The notes: generated by a model not told the origin, from the sequence alone. A DNA stretch of 64,000 nt from CAUUJV01 sp963545565 (GCA_963545565.1 CAUUJV010000002.1:124001-188000), one strand, 5' to 3'. Numbered from the stretch's first letter, positions 53,325 through 63,435 are shown. Numbers and translations: made by a program.

Positions 53325-53756
53325 CTAGTCTGTAACGGTGATTCCCATGGAACGTGCAGTTCCTTCGATAATCTTCATGCCAGCTTCGATAGTACGAGCT
53401 GAGAGGTCAGGCATCTTAGTTTCTGCAATTTCGCGAACCTGTGCCTTAGTTACAGAACCAACCTTTGTAGTCAAAGGATTACCTGCACCCTTTGAAACAC
53501 CTGCTGCCTTACGGAGAAGTTCTGCCGCTGGAGGGGTCTTCAGAACGAAGGTGAAAGAGCGATCCTCGTATACGGTGATCTCAACAGGGATGATTTGGCC
53601 AATCTGGTCCTTCGTGGCATCGTTGTATGCCTTGGTGAAGTCCATGATGTTCACACCATGAGAACCCAATGCTGGGCCGAGTGGTGGAGCTGGGTTAGCC
53701 TTACCTGCAGGAATCTGCAACTTGATCAGTGCTGAGACTTGCTTCTTAGGAGCCAT
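53325..53756 (-). CDS. rplK: 50S ribosomal protein L11
   Basis: A 143-residue L11 with KLQIPAGKANPAPPLGPALGSHGVNIMDF and the C-terminal 23S-binding domain. It forms the GTPase-associated stalk base. It is the first gene after nusG in the same direction, with a 241-base gap that holds a terminator and presumably its own promoter. Confidence 0.98.
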   Translation of the reverse strand: MAPKKQVSALIKLQIPAGKANPAPPLGPALGSHGVNIMDFTKAYNDATKDQIGQIIPVEITVYEDRSFTFVLKTPPAAELLRKAAGVSKGAGNPLTTKVGSVTKAQVREIAETKMPDLSARTIEAGMKIIEGTARSMGITVTD

Positions 53757-53934
53757 TGTATGGTTCTTCTTTCTGCTAGCGGTACAAACGGAATTCCCTT
53801 AAGAATAGATAAGATTCAAAGCAACCTTAAATCTCTAAGAGAGCTCCTCCCGCAACTTATAGTTACCATGCCATCCGAAAATGGCAAGCCTATTCATTTT
53901 GCCAATGCGTGGCGACATATTACATATACAAAGA

Positions 53935-53983
53935 GCCGTCTTCCTAATCAAAAAAATTCATAAGAAATTAAAAGGAAAACGGC
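53935..53983 (-). terminator. Terminator-like hairpin after nusG
   Basis: On the minus strand GCCGTTTTCC (53983-53974) pairs with GGAAGACGGC (53944-53935) over 10 positions with one G-U; TCTTTGT follows. Confidence 0.55.
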
Positions 53984-53997
53984 ACTGACTTAAGAAA

Positions 53998-54819
53998 TTA
54001 GGAGAGCTTCTCCACTTGGTTGAAGCCAAGCTCCACCGGAGTATCGCGACCAAAAATAGACACGAGCACAGTGAGCTTCTGCGTAGCTGGCTGAATCTCA
54101 GAAACGACTGCTTCCATTGTTGCGAATGGCCCTTCAGTCACAGTGACTGCTTCGCCAACGGTATAGCTGACTTCGATCTTGCGCATCTTAGCTGCTTGTG
54201 GCTTATTGCCTGCTTCCTTAAGAGCCTCAGAGCGAATCATTGGAGCCATCATATTGACGACTTCCTTGCGGCTCAATGGAGCTGGCTCATGAGTTGCACC
54301 TACAAAGCCAGTAACGCCTTCAGTTTCACGAACAATACGGCGAGCATCCTCGTCTGGCCACATGCGAATAAGCACATAACCAGGAATGCGCACACGAGAC
54401 ACAACCTTCTTGCCTTTATCAGTGTGCTGCTCAACCTCTTCCATAGGAACTTCAATCTGAAAAACAGTATCTTCCAAACCGAAAGTCTGAATACGAGATT
54501 CTACGTTCATCTTCACGCGCTTCTCATAGCCAGAATACGTGTGGAGCACGTACCACTTACCCTCAAGCAAGCGCAGTGATTTTGAAAATTCCTTAACAGC
54601 CTTTTCGCCCGGATCTTGCTCGTCATCGTCATCAGATTCATCAGAATCTTCCATAGATTCTGTTTCTACGGATTCTTCAGAAGACTCTTCATCAGAGGCT
54701 TCCTCAGTTTCGAGCGGTTCAACTACCTGAGAAGCATCAGCTGCTTCAACTTCTGCAGCATCTTCATTAACAGCCTGATCGCCCAAATCTGGGGTCAATT
54801 CATCAAGATTATCAGTCAT
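53998..54819 (-). CDS. nusG: Transcription termination/antitermination protein NusG
   Basis: A 273-residue NusG. An acidic N-terminal extension (1-85) of Glu/Ser/Asp repeats precedes the NGN domain (KWYVLHTYSGYEKRVKMNVESRI) and the C-terminal KOW domain (GEAVTVTEGPFATMEAVVSEI). The extension is typical of actinobacterial NusG and absent from E. coli (181 residues). secE lies 29 bases upstream on the same strand. Confidence 0.96.
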   Translation of the reverse strand: MTDNLDELTPDLGDQAVNEDAAEVEAADASQVVEPLETEEASDEESSEESVETESMEDSDESDDDDEQDPGEKAVKEFSKSLRLLEGKWYVLHTYSGYEKRVKMNVESRIQTFGLEDTVFQIEVPMEEVEQHTDKGKKVVSRVRIPGYVLIRMWPDEDARRIVRETEGVTGFVGATHEPAPLSRKEVVNMMAPMIRSEALKEAGNKPQAAKMRKIEVSYTVGEAVTVTEGPFATMEAVVSEIQPATQKLTVLVSIFGRDTPVELGFNQVEKLS

Positions 54820-54848
54820 GATTTCCTTTTAAATACTTGGATTCCAGA

Positions 54849-55130
54849 TTAGCCAAACAAGAAGAATACGAGCTCACCCAAGCCGTAATCCATACCAGTC
54901 ACAATGACCATGAGGAAGAACACAAAGATGAATACAGCCATAGACCAGCCGAGCAATTCTTTGCCTGAAGGAGCTACGACCTTACGAGTTTCATCAAACA
55001 TCTGCTTAATAAACAAGCCGATGCGCATAAAGATATTGGGACGCTTTGGCTTTGCTGCCTTTGAGGCTTTTTTCTCTGCCTTACCAGCAGCCTTTTCAGC
55101 CTCTTTGGCTTCCTGAGAAGAATCAGCCAT
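54849..55130 (-). CDS. secE: Preprotein translocase subunit SecE
   Basis: A 93-residue SecE. After a Lys/Ala-rich cytosolic part comes the conserved FDETRKVVAPSGKELLGWSM segment and one membrane span (VFIFVFFLMVIVTGMDYGLG). It clamps SecY in the export channel. It lies between tRNA-Trp and nusG on one strand, the usual actinobacterial arrangement. Confidence 0.96.
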   Translation of the reverse strand: MADSSQEAKEAEKAAGKAEKKASKAAKPKRPNIFMRIGLFIKQMFDETRKVVAPSGKELLGWSMAVFIFVFFLMVIVTGMDYGLGELVFFLFG

Positions 55131-55163
55131 GCGTCATCCTTACTAGATTTGTTAACAAACGAG

Positions 55164-55236
55164 CAGGGAAGGCGGGACTCGAACCCACAACCTACGGTTT
55201 TGGAGACCGTTGCGCTACCAATTGCGCCACTTCCCT
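55164..55236 (-). tRNA. tRNA-Trp (CCA)
   Basis: Minus-strand tRNA with acceptor AGGGAAG/CTTCCCT, D-arm GGCGCAATTGGTAGCGC, anticodon stem ACGGT/ACCGT around loop CTCCAAA (anticodon CCA) and T-arm GTGGGTTCGAGTCCCGC. CCA is not encoded. It leads into secE. Confidence 0.95.
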
Positions 55237-55434
55237 AGGTGTACGACTCATCGTAACAAACCCACAGGATTGACCTGAGGAGGCTTGCGCCCGAAAAGAC
55301 GATGAGCAAACCGCCAAGGAGTCAGTTTAGCGGTAAATACTGATTTAGTCCACTCGAATTTTGCTTTCGGAGAGTCGAACCAGTACAGCGTGAGAATACA
55401 CAAAGATAAATACTGAAAAATCAATAAGTAGATT

Positions 55435-56646
55435 CTATCCAACCCACTCACGGAAGCGGCGCATTCCCTCTGCAAGCTGATCGTCCGCAAGCGCATAAGA
55501 GAAGCGCAAATACCCTGGCATGCTAAATCCTTCTCCCGGAACAGCAGCAACGTGGGCCTGATCAAGCAAAGCCTCCGCTAATTCAGCTGCAGTATTGCAC
55601 ACCGTTCCCTGCGGCCCTACTGGGCGATTAAGTAGTCCCTTAACATCAGCAAAGGCGTAAAAAGCTCCCTTTGGCAAATTGCATTTAACGCCTAGAATTG
55701 CACTCAGTGCATCCACAATGGCATGGCGACGCTGGTCAAATGTGGCACGCATCATGGCCACTGCGCTTAAATCGCCACCCACTGCTTCAATTGCTGCACG
55801 CTGTGGAATATTGGCAACATTAGAGGTCATATGCCCCTGCAATTTTGCAGCAGCCTTTGCCACGTCCAGCGAAGCTACTAACCAGCCCACTCGCCAACCA
55901 GTCATAGCATAAGTCTTTGCAACTCCATTAAGAACAATCAGCTGTTCTCGAACTTCAGGAACAAGCTCACCAATGTATTCACAAACTGTGCCGTCATACA
56001 CCATGTGTTCATAAATCTCATCTGAAATAACCCACACATGATTCTCAACAGCCCATTGACCAATAGCTTTGAGTGTTTCCTTATCCCACACAGCACCAGT
56101 CGGATTATTCGGAGAGTTAACAATAATTGCCTTGGTTTGTGGGGTGTAAGCGGCTTTAATCTGCTCAATAGTTGGGACAAAAAGCTGATCAGAATCAGCA
56201 GTAATCATCACTGGATTACCGCCTGCCAACTTGACAGCTTCCGGATAAGTTACCCAGCATGGGGCAGGCACAATAACATCATCACCTGGATTGATAATAA
56301 GCTGAAATGCCTCATATACGGCCTGTTTACCACCATTAGTAACAACAACCTGCGCTGGATCAATCTCATAGCCTGAGTCACGCAAAGTTTTACGAGCAAT
56401 TGCCTCGCGCAGTTCGAGAAGACCATTTGTAGCAGTATAGTGATGGTTCTTCGGGTCTAACGCAGCCTGCGAAGCTACTTGTGCAATGTTGTCTGGAGTT
56501 GGAAAATCAGGTTCGCCTGCTCCAAAACCAATAACGTCCACACCTGCAGCCTTCATAGTTTTAGCTTTACTATCAACAACAAGCGTTGCACTAGGAGCAA
56601 CATTATTAATACGATCGCTTAACGTGCGCCAGTCAAAATTTGCCAT
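55435..56646 (-). CDS. aspC: Class I aminotransferase (aspartate type)
   Basis: A 403-residue PLP enzyme. The start is at MANFDWRTLSDRINNVAPS; 22 more codons upstream are open but non-homologous. The Schiff-base Lys sits in NGVAKTYAMTGWRVGW, with SPNNPTGAVW and YLRFSYA as the family blocks. It fits the Ib aspartate aminotransferase group common in Gram-positives. It lies 90 bases beyond proB on the same strand. Confidence 0.92.
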   Translation of the reverse strand: MANFDWRTLSDRINNVAPSATLVVDSKAKTMKAAGVDVIGFGAGEPDFPTPDNIAQVASQAALDPKNHHYTATNGLLELREAIARKTLRDSGYEIDPAQVVVTNGGKQAVYEAFQLIINPGDDVIVPAPCWVTYPEAVKLAGGNPVMITADSDQLFVPTIEQIKAAYTPQTKAIIVNSPNNPTGAVWDKETLKAIGQWAVENHVWVISDEIYEHMVYDGTVCEYIGELVPEVREQLIVLNGVAKTYAMTGWRVGWLVASLDVAKAAAKLQGHMTSNVANIPQRAAIEAVGGDLSAVAMMRATFDQRRHAIVDALSAILGVKCNLPKGAFYAFADVKGLLNRPVGPQGTVCNTAAELAEALLDQAHVAAVPGEGFSMPGYLRFSYALADDQLAEGMRRFREWVG

Positions 56647-56736
56647 GCTTCCAACTTTAATGCGCCCACACGAAGAAAATAGATGGGTCAGCGCTAATTT
56701 GCACCGGCTCAAAGCAAAACTAGGAATAAATCAGAG

Positions 56737-57888
56737 CTAAATCAGGACTAAATCGTCGCGGTGCACTAGCGGATGGGCATATTCTGCACCCAAAAAACGT
56801 TGAAGTTGATTTGTTGTGCGTCCCAAAATTTGGACAAGCTCATCTGAATCGAATCCTACAAGGCCTTTTGCAAGGTGCTTACCATTTTCATCATCAATCC
56901 ATACGGGATCGCCAGCGGAAAAATCTCCGTCATAACCAATTGTGCCTGCCGCGAGCAGTGAAGCTTTGCCCTCACGAATCACTTTACTTGCACCTTGATC
57001 CACAATAAGTGTTCCACGCGGATTGGAGGCGTAGCCAATCCACAACCGGCGAGATGTTTCGCGAGATTTTACTGGGGCAAAAACCGTGCCTACAGGATCG
57101 CCCATCAAGCTTGGGCCAGCATTTGTGCTGCTGGTAAGCAAACACGGAATCCCTGAAGCGGTTGCAATGCGTGCGGAATCCAACTTTGTGATCATGCCGC
57201 CAGTACCTACATTTGAGCCAGACTCTCCCACCTGAATGTCAGACTCAAGGTCAAGAACATCTTTAACAAAAGAAATACGTTTTGCACCGGGTTCTGTTGG
57301 TGGAGCCGTATATAAAGCATCAACATCACTGAGCAGCACAAGCGCATCTGCTCGCACAATATTTGCTACAAGAGCCGCTAAGCGATCGTTATCACCAAAT
57401 CGCAAATTGACCTCGGTTGTCACCAAAGTGTCGTTTTCATTTACGATTGGAACCACGCCTAAATCAAGCAAACGGTTAATAGTGTTGCGAACATTGCGGT
57501 ATCGAGAAGAACGCATAGTGTCTTGTGTGCTCATAAGCACTTGACCAACGTTAAGGCCAAAGCAGGCAAATTCTGCTTCATACTGCCCCATAAGCACAAC
57601 TTGCCCTACAGCCGCTGAAGCTTGACGGCTCACAGCATCGAACGGGCGCTCATCAAAGCCAAGTGGTCCAAATCCTGCGGCTACAGCACCGGAAGACACA
57701 AGCACAATACGTGCACCAAGATTTTCAACACGAGCTAATGCTCCAACAAGTGCTTGGAGTTTCGCACAATCCAAATGCCCAGAAGGCTGAGTAAGAGAGC
57801 TTGATCCAACTTTTACAACAATCGTTTGAGCAGAAGCAATTGCACGGCGTACACTGCGCTCAGCCCATGTTACATTCTGCTCAGTCAT
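56737..57888 (-). CDS. proB: Glutamate 5-kinase
   Basis: A 383-residue kinase for the first step of proline synthesis. The amino-acid kinase domain has VVKVGSSSL, NENDTL and GTGGMITKLDSARIATASGI. A C-terminal PUA domain (about 285-375) carries GTLIVDQGASKVIREGKASLLAAGTI. GAGGAC precedes the ATG. proA is not adjacent. It lies 83 bases after obgE on the same strand. Confidence 0.96.
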   Translation of the reverse strand: MTEQNVTWAERSVRRAIASAQTIVVKVGSSSLTQPSGHLDCAKLQALVGALARVENLGARIVLVSSGAVAAGFGPLGFDERPFDAVSRQASAAVGQVVLMGQYEAEFACFGLNVGQVLMSTQDTMRSSRYRNVRNTINRLLDLGVVPIVNENDTLVTTEVNLRFGDNDRLAALVANIVRADALVLLSDVDALYTAPPTEPGAKRISFVKDVLDLESDIQVGESGSNVGTGGMITKLDSARIATASGIPCLLTSSTNAGPSLMGDPVGTVFAPVKSRETSRRLWIGYASNPRGTLIVDQGASKVIREGKASLLAAGTIGYDGDFSAGDPVWIDDENGKHLAKGLVGFDSDELVQILGRTTNQLQRFLGAEYAHPLVHRDDLVLI

Positions 57889-57971
57889 TGTAAAGTCCTC
57901 TAACCTTCGTAATCTTCTAAACCTTTTGGCGCAATTCTTCTTAGCACCGTTCCTTGGATTTTGGCCAATTC

Positions 57972-59561
57972 TCAGTCATCTAGCCTAGACGGATCTGCCC
58001 AGTGACCAGCCTTGCGCTCTGCCTCCATTGCGGCACGAACTGCTGCCTTGGCATCCATCCACTCATGATATTCGCGACGACGCTGTGCATTGGTGCGACG
58101 ATGGCGCAATCCAGCATTTTCTTCTAACCGAGCATCGTGACCACGCTCGGCTTGAGGAGCACCATCAAGCATTTCAGCACCGGCAGAAATACTTGGATCC
58201 CAGTCGAACGACACCGCATTGTCTCCACGTCCGATGCGCACTTCATCACCTACGCGGGCACCTTTCTTACGCAAAGCATCTTCAACGCCAAGCTTTGCTA
58301 AGCGATCTGCAAGATAACCTACTGCTTCTTCGTTGTCGAAATTAGTCTGACGAATCCAACGCTGAGGTTTAGAACCAAGAACAGTGAACCAGAAATTGCC
58401 GTTGCCATCTTCTTCGCGCTCAATAGTGAAATCAAATCCAAGACCAACGTCTTTTGGATTGCGGCGACGCTTTGTTTCCAACGGTCGCAGTACTACACGA
58501 TCGTCTTCTTCTTGCTGTAGCTGAGCCACCTTCGTGCGCTGCTCTTCCACAATGCTTGACAACGCATATGTAAGCTCTTTTAAGCCCTCATGAGTCGCTG
58601 TTGAAATGATGAATACTTTCATTCCCATTTCTTCAAAATCTGGTTTAACAAATTCCGCAAGTTCCTTAGCCTGCGGAACATCAGCCTTATTGAGGATGAT
58701 AATGCGTTCACGTTCAGCGATGGGGATAACACCAAGTGAAAGATCAAGCGCATCGACATACTGGGAGAGCTCATTTTCCAATGCGTGATAATCAGAAATA
58801 GGGTCACGATCATTTTCCAAAGTTGCGCAATCAATCACATGAGCAATAACTTCTGTGCGCTCAATATGACGTAAGAATTCCAGACCTAGTCCCTTACCTT
58901 GTGCCGCGCCTGGAATCAAACCAGGAACGTCAGCAATAGTAAAACGCTTATCACCTGCTGTAACAACGCCAAGATTTGGAACCAGCGTAGTAAAGGGATA
59001 GTCAGCAATCTTTGGGCGAGCTGCGCTTAAAGCAGCTACGAGACTTGATTTACCGGCACTTGGATACCCTACGAGAGCAACATCGGCAATAGATTTAAGT
59101 TCAAAAATAACTTCACGTTCTTCACCAGGTTCGCCGAGTAGAGCAAATCCCGGAGCCTTACGCGCGCGGCTAGCCAGCGAACGGTTTCCAAGACCGCCTT
59201 CACCACCTGCGGCTACTACGAAGCGATCTCCCACATGACGCATATCCGCAATAACGTTCTTGCCTTCAAACACAACGGTTCCAACTGGCACTGGCAGAAT
59301 AAGATCATCACCGTTGCTGCCATCTTTGTCATCACCCTTGCCCATTGTGCCTGATTGAGCAGTGCGATGCGGAGCGAAACGATAATCCAAAAGTGAAGTT
59401 GCGTTTGTATCTGCTACAACGATAACAGAGCCCCCATCGCCGCCATCGCCCCCATCAGGACCGGCAAGCGGCTTATATTTTTCTCGCTTGATGGAAGCAG
59501 CGCCGTTACCGCCATCGCCGCCTTTGACGTACACCGTCACGCGATCGACGAAATCACTCAT
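57972..59561 (-). CDS. obgE: Obg-family GTPase
   Basis: A 529-residue ribosome-assembly and stress GTPase. The glycine-rich Obg fold (1-159) is followed by the G domain with GYPSAGKSSLVAAL, DYPFTTLVPNLG, DVPGLI and ILNKAD. An actinobacterial OCT domain follows (about 370-450, VGYLADRLAKLGVEDALRKKGARVGDEVRIG) and a charged tail. AAGGATT precedes the ATG. Order rplU-rpmA-obgE-proB is conserved. Confidence 0.96.
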   Translation of the reverse strand: MSDFVDRVTVYVKGGDGGNGAASIKREKYKPLAGPDGGDGGDGGSVIVVADTNATSLLDYRFAPHRTAQSGTMGKGDDKDGSNGDDLILPVPVGTVVFEGKNVIADMRHVGDRFVVAAGGEGGLGNRSLASRARKAPGFALLGEPGEEREVIFELKSIADVALVGYPSAGKSSLVAALSAARPKIADYPFTTLVPNLGVVTAGDKRFTIADVPGLIPGAAQGKGLGLEFLRHIERTEVIAHVIDCATLENDRDPISDYHALENELSQYVDALDLSLGVIPIAERERIIILNKADVPQAKELAEFVKPDFEEMGMKVFIISTATHEGLKELTYALSSIVEEQRTKVAQLQQEEDDRVVLRPLETKRRRNPKDVGLGFDFTIEREEDGNGNFWFTVLGSKPQRWIRQTNFDNEEAVGYLADRLAKLGVEDALRKKGARVGDEVRIGRGDNAVSFDWDPSISAGAEMLDGAPQAERGHDARLEENAGLRHRRTNAQRRREYHEWMDAKAAVRAAMEAERKAGHWADPSRLDD

Positions 59562-59593
59562 GGATAATCCTTAAACTCTTGATATAAACAAAA

Positions 59594-59618
59594 AGCCGCG
59601 CTCATAACGGGCGCGGCT
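59594..59618 (-). terminator. Hairpin terminator between rpmA and obgE
   Basis: AGCCGCGC and GCGCGGCT form a perfect 8-bp stem with a 9-base loop, followed on the minus strand by T5-G-T3. It may reduce read-through into obgE. Confidence 0.85.
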
Positions 59619-59633
59619 AAAGTATGAAATTTC

Positions 59634-59885
59634 CTACTCGGAAATAACGTCTACAACCTTGCGGTCACGACGAACACCGAACTTTACAGTGCCATCCTGC
59701 AATGCAAAGAGAGTGTGATCCTTACCGAGTCCAACATTCTGACCTGCATGGAACTTGGTGCCGCGCTGGCGAACAATGATGTTTCCTGCTACAACAGCTT
59801 CTCCGCCAAACTTCTTAACACCGAGGTACTGAGGATTCGAATCGCGACCGTTACGTGAGCTGGACGCGCCCTTCTTATGTGCCAT
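59634..59885 (-). CDS. rpmA: 50S ribosomal protein L27
   Basis: An 83-residue L27: MAHKKGASSSRNGRDSNPQYLGVKKFGGE is the standard start, reaching the peptidyl-transferase centre. Length normal. It lies 34 bases after rplU. Confidence 0.98.
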   Translation of the reverse strand: MAHKKGASSSRNGRDSNPQYLGVKKFGGEAVVAGNIIVRQRGTKFHAGQNVGLGKDHTLFALQDGTVKFGVRRDRKVVDVISE

Positions 59886-59919
59886 TTTTTATCCTTTCGA
59901 ATTTACGTCTTAAGCAAAC

Positions 59920-60228
59920 TTATGCGATTGAAGTAATCTTCAACACAGTCTGCTTCTGACGATGACCCTTACGACGAGCAACGCCGGTCTTGTTCTTGTA
60001 CTTTTGGATACGAATCTTTTCGCCCTTAGCTTCGTCGTCAATAACTTCTGCCTTGACGGAAACCTTAGCTAAGTCCTTTGCAGCCAGGGTGACCTTGGAA
60101 CCGTCGACAACAAGAGCGACAGGGAACTCCACAGAATCGCCCTTCTTGGCGTCAAGACGGTTAACGACGATCTCGTCGCCGACCTCGACCTTTTCCTGAT
60201 GGCCGCCGGCCTTCACAATCGCGTACAT
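59920..60228 (-). CDS. rplU: 50S ribosomal protein L21
   Basis: A 102-residue L21 with MYAIVKAGGHQEKVEVGDEI and the 23S-binding KNKTGVARRKGHRQKQTVLKI end. The start is at MYAIV with AAGG before it; 21 upstream codons are open but foreign to the family. It is downstream of rne/rng in the usual order. Confidence 0.97.
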   Translation of the reverse strand: MYAIVKAGGHQEKVEVGDEIVVNRLDAKKGDSVEFPVALVVDGSKVTLAAKDLAKVSVKAEVIDDEAKGEKIRIQKYKNKTGVARRKGHRQKQTVLKITSIA

Positions 60229-60444
60229 AGTTCTACCTTGCCTGTATTTATAAGCTTCTTCTACTGTCTGCGTATTACCGACCGAAGGCATAAGACCACC
60301 GTGGTACCACTAGACACTAGCTATCTAATATATACGTTCATGCGCGCTACGTCAAATTGCTGATGCGCAACACGCAGATACATCACATTGGAGTTGCTAG
60401 TCTATGCTACAAGGTGGACTGATTTACAGCCCACCTTTATTCTT

Positions 60445-63435
60445 TTACTCTTCCCTGTTCTTTGCTTCGTCAGCAGCCACTGCTGCAGCAGCGATTTGAG
60501 CAAGTGTAGCCTTCACAGCCGGAGTTGAGCCTTGTGGAGCATTCGAATCGTGAAGCTCTTCATGAGAGTAGCTCTCGTGACCATACTTATGCGTTTTGAT
60601 GAATGGGTCTCCACCTTTGAGTGCATAAGGATCGTCATATTTTGCAGAAACTGTTGGCTCATCGTGCAGAATAAACCCACGACCGCCGCATGTTGGGCAT
60701 TCCTCAGAGAATGCTTCAACAAGTCCTTGCCCCACGCGCTTGCGGGTCATCTGAACTAGACCAAGTGATGTGACTTCTGCCACCTGATGTTTTGTACGAT
60801 CGCGAGATAAGCATTCTACGAGTCGGCGCAGTACTAAATCACGATTAGCAGGCATTACCATGTCGACAAAGTCAATCATGACCATGCCGCCAATATCGCG
60901 CAAACGAAGCTGACGCACGATTTCTTCAGCAGCTTCCAAATTGCATCGAGTTACAGTCTCTTCCAAAGACTTACCCTTGCCGATGAATCGACCAGTGTTG
61001 ATATCGATTGTGGTCATTGCCTCAGTTCGATCAATTACAAGAGAACCGCCCGATGGCAAATACACTTGGCGTTCCATGCCTTTGCGCAGCTGACTATCGA
61101 TAGACCACTTGTCGAACACATCCTTGCCTTGATGTTCTTCCGGATCCCATTTTTCAAGGCGAGGAAGAAGATCAGGAGCGGTGGACTCAAGATAATTCTT
61201 TATGCGCTCATACACACTATCGCCCTCAACAACAAGCTGATTGAAATCATCATTGAAGATATCGCGCACAACTCGAATAACAACATCTGGCTCACCCTGA
61301 AGGAGCTGTGGGCGCTTAGAGCTCTCATACTCCTTGAGCTTGGCTTCAATATTGGCCCACTTATTCTTCAGCTGTTCCAAATCCTTAGTAAGAGCTTCCT
61401 CGGACGCTCCTTCAGCTGCCGTGCGAATAATCACGCCCATTTCTTCTGGAGCAATTTTCGCCACGATGGACTTAAGACGTGCGCGCTCACGTTCTGGAAG
61501 CTTTCGAGAAACACCCGTCATGCTACCCGAAGGAACAAGCACAAGGAATCGTCCTGCCAAAGTCACCTGAGATGTTAAGCGAGCGCCCTTATGCCCAATA
61601 GAATCCTTAGTAACCTGTACAAGCACAGGGTCGCCAGATTTGAATGCATGCTCCATACGGCGAGGCTGACCATCAAGACGCGTTGTATCCCAATTAACTT
61701 CGCCTGCGTAAAGCACACCATTGCGATGTTGGCCAATATCAACGAATGCAGCTTCCATACTGGGGAGCACATTCTGCACACGGCCACGGTAAATATTGCC
61801 GACGGAAGAAACTTCCTGAATGTCGGAAACATAATGTTCCACAAGCACGTTGTCTTCGATGACGGAAACTTGAGTATGACTATCCTTTTCACGCACAACC
61901 AGCAAACGATTCACGTTTTCACGGCGTGCAAGGAAGTCCTGCTCTGTTATGAGCGACTGGCGGTCCCTATCTCGACGATTATCACGGCGACGCTGCTTCT
62001 TGGCCTCCAGACGCGTGGAACCCTCAATATCAGTAATTTCATCAATATACTGCTGTTTACGTGAACGTGGAATACGCTCATTGCTGTTGCTTGATGAAGA
62101 AGATGAAGAATCAGCACTCTTGTTACGGCGACGACGGCGACGACGAGTTGATACTACTTCCTCATCATCGTCCTCATCAAAGGAGCTACTTGACTCAGTG
62201 AAATCATCATCTGAATCGTTCGAGTCTTTGCTACTGCGAGTATCACGGTCTACTCCACGACGGCGACGACGGCGACGAGATGTTGCATGAATTTCTTCAT
62301 TGTCTGATTCACTATCCGATTCATTATCCGAATCAAATTCATCGTCGTCGTGTTCGATCTCGATGGGTTCATATTCAATTTCATCAAGCTCAATATCGTT
62401 TTCTATGAGCTCAACTTCCGCAGCTGCGCGGCGTTCTTGGGCATTAAGACGGCGAGAGCGGCGTGATGGGCGAGACTCGGTGAAATCTTCCTCTTCCTGA
62501 GCGTCACGGCTATTCTGGTCTTCTTGATGATTGCGATTTTTACGCTTGCGTGTGTTCGAAGACTCATCTTCGCTATTATGTTTGCGGCTACGACGGCGAC
62601 GAGAACCCTTGTTTGAAGTGTTATCTTCATCTGAATCTGCTGATTCATCAAGGGCATTCTCAATATCATCAAGGCTAAAGTTAACCTGCTCAGTGCGAAC
62701 CGGCTTCTCAGGAATAACTGGCTCTTGGAAAAGTAGCGACATCATTGGGCGCGTATGGAAAGTTGTAGTGTTAACCGTCTCGTCGGCGTCACGGTCTGGA
62801 GCAGAAAACTCAAGCATCTGGCTAACAGCCTTGCGAGCGCGTTCCGAACGCTCAGGAGCAGTCTCTACATGCTGTAGCTGTTGTGACTGCTGTTCATTAC
62901 TTGTCTCAATAGTCTCCTCAGTAGTCTTTTCAACAATGCTGCGCGTATTCTTGCGCACTGCTCGTGCAGGCTTAATCTTCTGTGTTGAGGATTTTTCTGA
63001 ATTTGAAAATACTTTTTCACTCTGCTTAGAGGATTGAGCCACACTCACACTTGTGTTGCGGGAATTGGCAGCACGACTTGCCTCTTTAGCCTCATTCGAT
63101 GCTGGAATTCCAGAATCCACAAAAAGCTCGGCCGAAAGCTTCGCTAAACGCTGCTCTCGCTTAGAAAGTTGATTATTCTGCTCAGGCTGCTGATGTGACT
63201 GCGAAACTTGTGAGGCTTGAGATACCTGCGGCGCTTGCACAGTCTGTGAGGCTTGAGAAGTCTGTAGGACTGCTGAAAAAGTTGTTGTTACTACCGGCAC
63301 GGAAGCTCCGGCTGCACCTGCTCCACGGACAACCCGCTTACGGCTGCCGCGAGTTCGCGCTGGCATGCCTTGAGCTGCTGTGGACGGTTTTTGAGAAGCG
63401 CGCGAAGGTGCTTCATTGTTGTGTTCGTCGGACAC
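60445..63435 (-). CDS. rne: Ribonuclease E/G family protein
   Basis: A 996-residue RNase E/G from a GTG start at 63435, set by GAGGAG six bases before it. Residues 1-480 are low complexity: Gln/Ser/Ala first, then alternating acidic runs and Arg clusters. The catalytic part has the S1 domain (NIYRGRVQNVLPSMEAAFVDIG), MVMIDFVDMVMPANRDLVLRRLVE and the zinc-link CPTCGGRGF. It processes rRNA and turns over mRNA. In actinobacteria the disordered part is at the N terminus instead of the C terminus as in E. coli. Confidence 0.95.
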   Translation of the reverse strand: MSDEHNNEAPSRASQKPSTAAQGMPARTRGSRKRVVRGAGAAGASVPVVTTTFSAVLQTSQASQTVQAPQVSQASQVSQSHQQPEQNNQLSKREQRLAKLSAELFVDSGIPASNEAKEASRAANSRNTSVSVAQSSKQSEKVFSNSEKSSTQKIKPARAVRKNTRSIVEKTTEETIETSNEQQSQQLQHVETAPERSERARKAVSQMLEFSAPDRDADETVNTTTFHTRPMMSLLFQEPVIPEKPVRTEQVNFSLDDIENALDESADSDEDNTSNKGSRRRRSRKHNSEDESSNTRKRKNRNHQEDQNSRDAQEEEDFTESRPSRRSRRLNAQERRAAAEVELIENDIELDEIEYEPIEIEHDDDEFDSDNESDSESDNEEIHATSRRRRRRRGVDRDTRSSKDSNDSDDDFTESSSSFDEDDDEEVVSTRRRRRRRNKSADSSSSSSSNSNERIPRSRKQQYIDEITDIEGSTRLEAKKQRRRDNRRDRDRQSLITEQDFLARRENVNRLLVVREKDSHTQVSVIEDNVLVEHYVSDIQEVSSVGNIYRGRVQNVLPSMEAAFVDIGQHRNGVLYAGEVNWDTTRLDGQPRRMEHAFKSGDPVLVQVTKDSIGHKGARLTSQVTLAGRFLVLVPSGSMTGVSRKLPERERARLKSIVAKIAPEEMGVIIRTAAEGASEEALTKDLEQLKNKWANIEAKLKEYESSKRPQLLQGEPDVVIRVVRDIFNDDFNQLVVEGDSVYERIKNYLESTAPDLLPRLEKWDPEEHQGKDVFDKWSIDSQLRKGMERQVYLPSGGSLVIDRTEAMTTIDINTGRFIGKGKSLEETVTRCNLEAAEEIVRQLRLRDIGGMVMIDFVDMVMPANRDLVLRRLVECLSRDRTKHQVAEVTSLGLVQMTRKRVGQGLVEAFSEECPTCGGRGFILHDEPTVSAKYDDPYALKGGDPFIKTHKYGHESYSHEELHDSNAPQGSTPAVKATLAQIAAAAVAADEAKNREE

